Below are positions 48,201 to 64,000 of a stretch of DNA of 64,000 bases, piece after piece (within the stretch, counting starts at the first letter, position 1; the number at the start of each line of letters is the position of its first letter). The DNA comes from Coturnix japonica (lineage: Eukaryota; Chordata; Aves; Galliformes; Phasianidae), in NCBI RefSeq assembly GCF_001577835.2, contig NC_029528.1, positions 1 through 64,000 of the forward strand, written 5' to 3'. The position numbers and the translations under genes are program-made. The notes beneath the pieces were generated by a model. That model was not told the origin of the DNA. It did not search any database and saw nothing but the letters and a program-made list of their open reading frames with translations.

Positions 48201-51030
48201 GTAAGGGGCACGGATCTGGATCTTGCTGTCTCCTCTTGCCACCATTCATTCTAATCCTCTACCCCAGTGGAAAAAGAAATACAGTTAAATATGGCAGTGG
48301 GACTGAAGTTCTAGGTCTAGAAGTCACTGAAGCACAGATTCTCAGGAGCTAGAATAGCAGAAAGCATGGGGAGTGCCAGAGGGGGAAGAATATGTTTTTT
48401 CATTTCCTTATATCTCTAGTCCACAGATCACTAACAACTTCAAAAAAACTGACAGTCAAGCTAAGATATATTTGTTCTTAGATTAAAGAGAAATCAGGTC
48501 CTTGTTGCTCAACAGATGAGCAAACACCTGTTTCATCATCATGTGCACATCTGCACATACACCATTTCCCCAGTTTGCACCATGAACCTAAATAAAGTCA
48601 CTAAGTACAACAGCGTAACTGAAATGTAGATTTATCAATGTCACACACCACTTGTAAAAGGACAAAATATATGCATTTAAAATGGTGTAAGGTACTAAAG
48701 TCAGTCTGCCAAGGTTGTTGATGACATGAATCTTTATCATGTCATGGTGGGCTAAGAGTGATTGCTCTGTACTCTAATGCTGTTGCTGAACTGCTTCTGG
48801 TGTCTCGGTCTGTATCACAGTAGCCTTCAATACATCACACTCTCCAGCACAGACACACACCTGTAAGGTCTTCCCCTACCACCCGTATTCGCTCTTCAGC
48901 ACTATGAGCAAGTCTAGTGCACAGACACAGCTGGCTCTGTAACCACGTATCACAGCAAACAAGTTTTCCACTGACATTTCACATGAGTAGTTTGAACAGA
49001 CTCACTCTCCCCTTTACTATGTTTAAACAAAACTTCTTTGTTCTGGTCTGTCTGCTTCTGTTGAAAAACACAAAGCACTCTGAAGGTTACTGAATTGGAC
49101 AGCTGGAATCCATCATATACATGTTTAGTTCTTATATATTCCTCTTAAAAATAAATAATTTAAAGAGAGGATGAATATTACTACTTCAAATGTGTTTTCT
49201 TGAATCAAAGATCAGGTTAATAACATGTAATTAGCTTCCATTTTTGTTCTAAAAACTTAATGAGACTAGTACTGTATCTCATTTCTTCTTTGTTGCCTGA
49301 TTAAGAAAAACCTACTGCAATTTAGGTAACATCTACCAAAAGAAAATCAGATCAATACACTGTTTATATTCTGCAAGAGATCACATTTCTGTACCTCAGC
49401 AGCCAACCTACCTACAGTAAATAAGCAAGTTTTTACTGTAAAGTGTATCTACAAATTCAAAGACTGTTTGGACCATGAATTCCATAACCCTAACCCCAAG
49501 TTCAGTAAGGTTCAAAGTATTCCTGACTAATACCTCTAATACTTGCTCTTCTTTTGGTTATCAGTATATACTGAACATTGACATTTTTACTTCTCTGTGG
49601 AAGGAAAGAAAGGAAAAGTAAAAATCAGATGAGATAACTGTTGTTTTTAAAGCTTTCCACTATCAGACAGTTTCACCTCAGCCACAGTCACATTCTAAAC
49701 CCTGTGGGCTAAATTTTAAGCCAATGCACAGGAAGTGCCTGGGCAGTTCTACAGGACTGAAGCAGCATAAGATCCTGCAACATTTATCACTGACATGCTA
49801 TTTTGTAAGCAGCGGAGCAGGCTGGCTGAAGAGTCTCAGAACATACCACAAAGCAACAGCAGCAAATTACATCTTACTCAGCCACGTTACCTCTTCTCTA
49901 CCTGATTATTCATCACCCTAAACAGAAATAAATTCGTCCTACCCCTAAGCCAAATAACTCACCTCCACTAATCAACTTAGAACAGCACTTCTCTAAAGGT
50001 GGTATATATCACCACTGAAAGCCACCAGGTGCTTTAAATAAGGCAACTCCAACAATAGCATAGGCAGAGAGAGGGAAATGATCCCAGGAAGGAATGAGAA
50101 TGAAGTCTTGACCATTGCTGATAACAGCGAAGAAGATAAGAAAACACAAACCAAAGCAAGATTGCTCAGGCTTTTAGAAGAAAACAGAAGCAGAACTAAA
50201 AGAGCTGTAAAACGATGCTGTGTGAGTTGTTCAAGAAATAACTTGTCCTTGGACTTCAATGTGTTTCCAGACTGCAGTGTTTCCTCCCACTTCTCCTTCA
50301 GACACTTCCTAGGAGAACAAAAAATAAGCCCACAACCCACATTTACAGCTTTAAGCCTCCCATTTCGGTACGCATCCTTCACTGCCAACTTCTCCAAGGG
50401 CCGTCGGGGCCGCTCTTCATGCAGCCTGGCCGACCCGACAGCACTGCGGGGCGGGCAGCTCCCGGAGACACCGGGCCGGGCCGTGGATTCGCAGGGCAGC
50501 CGCGAAGGAACGCGGAGGAGAGCGCCGGTCACACGGCGAACCCATACTCACATATTCCTTCACGTTTTTCGTCTTCACGGCCTTGTAGGAAGAGTAGGCG
50601 GGATAGAGCGTGCCGAATATCAGCCTGCAAGAAGAACCGACCCCTGAGCAATTCGCGGCTCCCCCGCGCCCTGCACCGCCGCTGTCCCCTGCCCACCTCC
50701 GCGGCCGGGAGCCCCCGGCGGCTCCCACTCCTCCGCAGCCGCCGCAGGGAGGGCTCGGCAGCCCCCATCGCCACGGCGCTGCCCTTATAAAGGCCGCCGC
50801 TCCCGGGCCGCGGAAGCCTACGCAGAGCCGTGAGGACGCGGCCGCAGAGCACGATACGGCGGCCGCCCCGCGGTCCCCCCCCAGGCTGGGATCTGCGGCA
50901 CGGCTGCAGCTCCGCTCCGGGCGGCGGCCGCGCCCCAAGCGGGGCGGCTCGGCCCGAGAAAGCCCCGCGCATCCCTCCCCCAGGGCTGCGGTACTCACAC
51001 CACGAGACGGGAGATGATCCAGGAGACCAT
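42227..51030 (-). CDS. REEP2: Receptor expression-enhancing protein 2, eight coding exons
   Basis: ER membrane protein of the REEP1-4/DP1 family, which shapes tubular ER and binds microtubules; human REEP2 is neuronal and linked to spastic paraplegia 72. Coding exons on the minus strand: 50999-51030, 50552-50624, 46420-46496, 44997-45117, 44275-44388, 43735-43882, 43245-43402 and 42227-42301. All have GT/AG borders and the phases join cleanly to 265 residues, against about 252-254 in human. Starts [20 protein letters not shown]. The hairpin membrane region covers about residues 1-75. The conserved [20 protein letters not shown] block is at about 78-97, and the family segment [18 protein letters not shown] at about 139-156. 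The C-terminus is Lys/Pro-rich. [19 protein letters not shown] matches REEP2 better than REEP1. Confidence 0.97.
43165..43232. repeat. 34-bp tandem duplication in the last REEP2 intron
   Basis: Two adjacent 34-base units (43165-43198 and 43199-43232), each starting AAAACCCGGGAATT and ending GAAACAATTTAT, differ at two bases. The second unit ends 12 bases from the donor-side edge of exon 7 at 43245. Confidence 0.9.
45118..45185 (-). other. REEP2: Long polypyrimidine tract at REEP2 exon 4 acceptor
   Basis: On the minus strand almost 70 bases before the CTCAG acceptor are C and T, including T runs of 9 and about 17. The acceptor is at 45118. Confidence 0.8.
46497..50551 (-). other. REEP2: REEP2 intron 2
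   Basis: The largest REEP2 intron, about 4.06 kb, with a GTGAGT donor and GCAG acceptor. Apart from the CR1 copy at 46745-47640 nothing coding was seen in it. Confidence 0.85.
46745..47640 (+). mobile_element. CR1 LINE in REEP2 intron 2
   Basis: Oriented opposite to REEP2. Coding remnants are [50 protein letters not shown] and MMSQQS, and it ends with the tail GGTTGGAACAATACAATC..GGTCTCTTCCATCCC and ATGATTC at about 47580-47635. Several stops. The part from 46844 to 47065 is nearly identical to 25524-25745. Confidence 0.9.
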
Positions 51031-51340
51031 GGCGGCGCCGGCCAGGGTCGGGCGGCGACGCAGGGCTCCGCGGCGGCAGGAGGCGGCTCTTAAAGGGCGG
51101 GTTCCTGCAGCAAGCACCGTGCGGCCCCGCCCCGGCTGCTTACGGGGGAGGAGTCGACGGGCCGCATCGCGCCCCGAACCTCACCGCCCCGTCCGGGCAG
51201 CACGTGGCACTGGGGCGGTTCCCGCAGCGGTTCGCTCCAGGCGCGAGAACGGTGCGAATCCCGGGGCACGGTGCGGCCTCTCCCCCGGGCGGAGGAAGGT
51301 TACGGTGGTGGCTGTAAAACGGAACAATCGGAAAGATGGC
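50400..51340. promoter_or_regulatory. REEP2: CpG island over REEP2 promoter and first exons
   Basis: Dense CpG covers exons 1 and 2 and about 300 bp upstream. On the minus strand a weak TATA-like CTTTAAGAG lies at 51088-51096, about 60 bp before the ATG at 51030. That would give a very short 5' UTR, so the true start may lie further right. Overlapping open frames on both strands reflect base composition. Confidence 0.7.
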
Positions 51341-52044
51341 AGGCGAGTAACGCGTGCGATGTAAGAAAAACTACAGGAGAGGGAGTGATGAATTAAGGCG
51401 ACAGACACTTTAGGAGGCAGTAAAAGAGCCCGCGGACAAAGCAGCCTTCCAAAGTTAACCTGCTCCGCAGTCCAGCACAACAGCCAAAACACTGCCAACG
51501 AACAGGTTACTTAAAAACCTTTCCAAGACTCCAGCTTCCCTGGATATGAACTCAAATTAGCTAACAGACACAGGTCGGTGTTATTAAACTTAAGGGATAG
51601 AGGCTGTTTCCAGGATAACTCCATGTTGGCTGGTGCTCTTGCTGTTGAGAATTGCAGTAAGGCCTAAAATTGCCCAGCTGTACAAATAAAGCCGAAGAGG
51701 AAGGGAGTAAATTTTATCTATCTGCGTATTTAGACAGAACAGCCTACCAGAAAACAGAATAGCAAAGACTGTTTTAACAACTCAACCAAGAATACTGTCC
51801 AGAGAATCCTCCCCTTCAGCCATTGCAAGAGTTAATAAATGGACTGCTTTGCACCCCCTAAATAAACTAGAGACAAAGACTGTCCAGTCTCCTCAGCACA
51901 CTGATCTTTGAATCACATTAAGATAATTACATAAGCTGTTTTTTAATTAAAAAAAAAAAAAAGAAACAACGATTTGCTAGAAAGCCTAATGTGGTCCCTT
52001 ACTGCCAAAACAGAAATAACAAAAAGAACTCAAACAACAGAAAT

Positions 52045-52076
<32 letters not shown>

Positions 52077-54750
52077 TTTTTTTAAAAAAAGGAAGGAAGG
52101 TACCGTGGCAGGATCCCATTATTTGTACTAACAGTCCTTCTGAAAAGGGAATAAACCAAAGAAAGATCAAACAATGAGTTGCCAGGGAATAATTTTCTCA
52201 TGGATGCATGAACCTCAGCATAATGAGCAATGATGAAAAACGCAAAACATCAGCAACTTTCTGTCACATGTAAGAGCTGGAAACAAAACTGTTGCTACAG
52301 TGACAAAGAGCATCCTGTCATAGGCTGCTTGTGGATGTGAATGGCCACAAAATGATTACATAAGGGACTGCACAATTTACAACGCTGGCAGCACAAATTA
52401 CATACCAATAGAATAAAAGGAATATCCTTTCACAAGTCCAAGCAACACAAACATGCACATCCCCCACAAGAATAACTCTGTTTATTCCCACCAGTTTCCT
52501 ATCAGCTGACAACAGCTCTGGTACCTGAATAACATGTTCACATCTGGGTGAGCAGAAGATGCTGACAGAAAAGGGAAAGTTCGGAGACATCTTGGGTACA
52601 ATGTATGAAGAGAACGCAGTGTGGGTAAGCAGCAGACAAAGGAAGAGTGCCTTAGTGCTTCACACAGTTCAACGCATCGAGGAACACTCTGAACATTTGC
52701 AGTGTATTACAAATAGTGACATAAACAACAAAACGCAAATATCGATATTAGTAAAGCAAGCAGACTTATGAATGTCTTAAGTGGGAGCTCATTGTTACGT
52801 GGCAAACTGAGCTGTAGAACAAGTCTAGCAGAAGCACTGTAAGACTTCAGTATACAGTTAGCAACAAGAAGCTCCATTTCTTTCAGAAGAATGATAAATG
52901 AATCTGTTAACTTACCTTCTCACAAGGAGAAACTGTTCGTACTGAAAGGCTATTTTTTGTAACAAAAGCTGGCTGCAAGTCAAACGTAAAGAACAGTATG
53001 ATTTATTGCAGTAGTATTTTATTAAGTTACTACTTATATAGTATCATGTTGTATAACCAAGACTGGAAGACTTACCTAGGAGAGAAAGAAAAACCGTTTT
53101 CAAATTCAGGCTGTTTTTCTACCAGAAATGCTACTGCTGGAGCAACTTGTGACAAATGTGTTCTACAAATGGTTAAAATAGGTGATTATTGGCCATTATG
53201 GCCTAAACAACCAGGCAAGGAAATAAAATCCTTCCCGAGTTGAGAAACTTGAGCAAAGCTACATTTAGGCCAATGCCAGGTCAGATGTGGAGATCCTGCC
53301 AAACAGAAGTTCATGCAGAAGCTGCTGTAATTAAGAGAAATAGCAATTACTCAGCGTCATGAACACAAGAGTAGCTTTGGGTGAAACCTGCAGAACAACT
53401 GAGGGTCTTAGTAAGAAACTCCTGGCAAAAGTGTGCAGCTGGTTTTCAGAAGTTGAGAGATGGGATCTTAAGAGACACTTATACTCAAGGAGAAAAGAAG
53501 CTGTGGGCTGATTTCAGGCTGTGAGATGCAACTGGGGAGAATGACCACAAACAGTTCTATGCATTCTAGACAGACATGGGATATCAGGGAAAATGCTGAG
53601 GGTGGCAATACGATGTGGTTGCTCACTGTAATGAAAGCCTCTAAGATGCACTGTTCACAGGTGCTTTCACACTGTGCTCCACACACATGTAACATAGCTC
53701 CAGACACGTTTTCCGCTTAAGCAATACTACAATGATACGTTAGACGGCTGAGCAAGTCACTCACATGTGTTATACATTTGAACCATTACTTCTTAAATGA
53801 AAATGTGAGAAGTTTTCATTTCTTGTCCTATATGCACTGGAGTAATACATTTTAAAGAACATTTGTGCCCAATAACTTCTTTCATCTTTTTTTTATTGCA
53901 GGTAAATCCAAATTACTGTACGACACCCAACTTTTCCACTGCAGTTCTGAATCCACAGCCTTGGATTCTAGAATAGATTACCTCGGAATCTAGCTGAGGA
54001 TTAGCAAATGGGTCACAGCCATCAACGTTTTAGTCACTTTTTTTCCATATTTTATTTTGCCTTAGAATACAGTTTATAAACAGAAACGTTATTAAGTTTT
54101 GTAAAGTTAACCTTTGCAGATTGTTACATTTTTTAAATCAACATCAAATCAGGGAGCTTTTGAGTTAATAAGAAGAGAGATCTTCAGACTGGAGATATAT
54201 ATATTTTTTAATCTGAGACCAAAAGAGATGCGTACATCCATGTAACATTTTGAAGACTGTGAAACAGCCAAATGACAGCGCTGAGTACGCCCTTGTGTGG
54301 CTGAACACACATCAAACCTTCTGCATTGTGTATGCATTCTAAATTCACTTGGGCAGGTAAATAGCTGTAAAAGCCTGAATCTCTGCTTCCATTTGATTGC
54401 AGTATCACAGAATTCTGGCTAGAAGACAGACAGCATGTAAAGCCAATATTAAAAATGTTACCTGCCCACCATCTTATGCAGCTGCATTCTGAAACAGAAA
54501 GTCAGCATTCAGTAGCATGTATGTCATGACTGCAGCAAACTACCACGTACAACCAAAATGTTTATTTCAGCCTTGGTTCAAAAATGTCTCCTTATATTTG
54601 CTTATGATTCCACGTTTCACAGATGCGGCTTCTAAGAAAGATCATAAACAGAAAGCTCTGTGATAAAACTGCTGTTTGCACATCTTAAAACAACTTCATA
54701 ATCACTTCAGTTTGCTAGTTTTGCTCTCTATATGAAGCAGTTATGGGAGA
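51341..54750. other. Intergenic DNA between REEP2 and KDM3B
   Basis: AT-rich with no exon recognised. A run is at 51949-51962, (TA)n at about 52042-52077. Confidence 0.5.
52042..52077. repeat. (TA)n microsatellite
   Basis: About 35 bp of TATATA with a single AA interruption, followed by T and A runs. Confidence 0.9.
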
Positions 54751-54754
54751 GCAC

Positions 54755-55212
54755 AAAATCATTGATTGGCTTAGTTTGGAGGGGACCTTAAAAACCATTT
54801 AACTTCAACTCCAGGCAGACTTGACAATCACTAGATCAGGCTGCCCAGGGTCCCATCCAACCTGGCCTTCAATATGCCTCCAGAGATGGAGCATCCACAG
54901 CTCCTCTGCACACTGTTCCAGCACCTCATCACCCTGTCAGTTAAAAACGTATTCCCAGCATCTAAACCTCTTTTAGTAAAAAGCCATTCCCCTGTGTCCT
55001 GTCATTACCATACAGTACTAAAAGTCAGTCCTCCTCCTCCTTGCAAGCTCCCTCCAAGTACCAGAAGCCCTTTGATGATTTGTGCGAGTCCTCTAGACTC
55101 GCTTCAACAGTTATGCATCCTTCCTGTATTGGGGGCCCCAGGCTTGGACACGGTATTCCAGATAGGGCCTCACAAGGGCAGAACAGAGTGGGACAATCCA
55201 AATCCCAACCCA
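54755..55212 (-). mobile_element. CR1 LINE 3' part
   Basis: The minus-strand CR1 tail begins near 54760, followed by CR1 3' blocks such as GGCCAGGTTGGATGGGACCC (about 54850) and TGGAACAGTGTGCAGAGGAG (about 54905). The C-terminal coding remnant runs to about 55210 (GCCCCCAATACAGGAAGG, CCAAGCCTGGG). Truncated and broken. Confidence 0.85.
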
Positions 55213-55484
55213 GTATGAAGACAAGAGGCATGGAGCACTGCACTACAGATGAGATTTATGATGAAACTGATTCTCTTCCCAAACTACCTCTGAGAAAAAA
55301 AAAGAATCTGCAGGTAGCCTGGTATGCTCCCATCCAGTATTTGGGACTCCAAACATAAAATACCCAAGCCTTCGAGTCAGACACGTGGCAAGAAGTTATC
55401 GGGCAGTTTACACTACTCAGAGGCAGAAGCTGAGGTAACTTCACAGCAGGAATATCAGTGTCCAAGTCTGAAAGAAACTGCCCA

Positions 55485-56745
55485 GGCTGTTACAGTAAAT
55501 GACTTTTATTTAAAAAAATGAAATAACCGTGAACATATTAACAGGCCTGCAGGTGGCACTACAGTACAGCTGGATATAAGGTAGATATATTTCCCCACGT
55601 ACCCAGACAATGAAATCCATTGCATCAACGCTGACATTAGTAAAATCTGAATACGGTTCTATCAAGCAGGAACATTTTACTTAAAATAGTTCTGGACAAA
55701 GTTGATACCTGAAGGATAACTTTTCCTTCATTTTTGGAAAGGATAAATGTTTTCAGCTAGCACTGGTACTGGAAAAACTATTGCCTGTAGTTACCAGTGC
55801 AGGTAGAGATGTACAACATCTCTACATGAGAACAGAGTTCCAACTCCTTTTTACTTCTCATTCTGTGGAAGCAGCAGGGAGACAGAAGAAGATGAGTGAG
55901 GAATATGGGTAAGGAAGGTGGGTTGTCAATTTCTATTCACACTCCTTTGGCTGTTTTTGTGCTATTCTGGACTGCTTTCTAAAAATCACTTCTTGATTTT
56001 ATTAAAAGGAAGACTAAATGTAATATGCCTTTCCTTGAAAATCCAAGAACAGTTGTGGTACTTCAAAAATACTAAAAATATCTACTTTCATGAAATATTA
56101 ACTGTTTAACTACAAACCTAGTTTTTCACTAAATACACAATTCTCCTGTTTCTGGAATCTCCTGGGAGAAAAAAAAAAAAAAAGTGTGTTCTCCCTTTAG
56201 TTCTGCAACTCTACAGTGTATAGGGAAGTGGCTGCAAGAAGGGGAGTGCAGAGAATAGCTCTGTTTCCTTGGCCTGTATCTCATGTGGGAAATTTACTTA
56301 AATTTCTGCAGTTGGGCTACTGTTACTCACACTCTTTCAGCAGCTACCAGCTAAGTCTGCAGTAGGATGACCCACCTCCAGCAAACTTTGCTACCTTTAG
56401 AGACTAACTAGGCATGAGGAAAAACATCCACACTCTTTTCACCACTTCTGACCATAATACGTAGGAACACCAAGTAGGTTCCATGTTCTTCCAATTTGCA
56501 AAAGGCCACAAGAAAGGGACATGGCACCTTTCATTAGAATCTGGAATTCCACATGTAGAAGTGCAACCTTCCATTAGACCTTCAGTGTTGAGGCAGCGTA
56601 GAAAACAGTAGCTGAAGAGTGTATAATATGAACCACACCAGCTCTCAGTGTGAAGCCTCTACTCCTGCAGAGGCAGACAGGTGTAGTCCCTGTATATACT
56701 GTGAGTAAAAGGCTTACTTCACAGGGTGCTTGGACTTCGCAGTTC
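55485..56745 (-). other. KDM3B: KDM3B 3' untranslated region
   Basis: Runs from the stop codon at 56746-56748 to about 20 bases past AATAAA on the minus strand at 55505-55510, giving about 1.26 kb. The end is inferred from this single strong signal; no transcript evidence is available. The CR1 copy lies just beyond it. Confidence 0.55.

Positions 56746-64000
<7,255 letters not shown>

Noticed and set aside
51100-51125. REST/RE1 silencer near the REEP2 promoter
   Set aside because: AGCACC with GC-rich neighbours resembles a half site only; the second half does not match.
50417-51364. Open frames up to 193 codons around REEP2 exons 1-2
   Set aside because: Composition by-products. One minus-strand frame contains REEP2 exon 2 residues only because it reads through the exon into intron sequence.

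Overview
The window is vertebrate nuclear DNA, almost certainly from a bird and most likely a galliform such as chicken. It carries many CR1 LINE fragments with the CR1 FADD-type reverse-transcriptase box and 3' tail, avian-style LTR elements, small introns, and the gene order EGR1 - REEP2 - KDM3B. That order is the conserved human 5q31 order (KDM3B, REEP2, EGR1) read in reverse. All three genes are on the minus strand, so transcription runs right to left. Layout: 1-2.3 kb holds two old retroviral elements, both minus strand and one probably inserted in the other, with an odd array of tRNA T-arm-like repeats between them. 2.3-3.1 kb holds a degenerate repeat and a small CpG-rich patch. 3.1-9.6 kb is mostly non-genic, apart from a GC-rich island at 7.74-8.33 kb with three perfect CArG (SRF) boxes in 55 bp. 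9.6-12.7 kb is the EGR1 transcription unit (two exons, 510 codons). 12.7-14.2 kb is its CpG-island promoter, with TATA box, five CArG-type elements and, further out, a MEF2/TATA-like element and an NRF1 palindrome. 
14.2-42.2 kb is a 28-kb gene-poor stretch with CR1 copies, a probable solo LTR, simple repeats and one copy of a dispersed non-CR1 repeat whose partner lies at 6.3-6.6 kb. 42.2-51.0 kb is REEP2, all eight coding exons resolved (265 codons). 51.1-55.5 kb is intergenic with one CR1. 55.5-64 kb is the 3' end of KDM3B: seven terminal coding exons with the JmjC catalytic core and the 3' UTR; the gene runs off the right edge. 
The genes are unrelated in function: an immediate-early zinc-finger transcription factor, an ER-shaping membrane protein and a histone H3K9 demethylase. 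They share a long-standing syntenic block. The best candidates for new biology are the triple-CArG island about 1.3 kb beyond the EGR1 polyadenylation site, the possible divergent promoter upstream of EGR1, and the T-arm-like repeat array. Exon boundaries were set by eye from reading frame, GT/AG sites and remembered human protein sequences. UTR ends and repeat edges are approximate.
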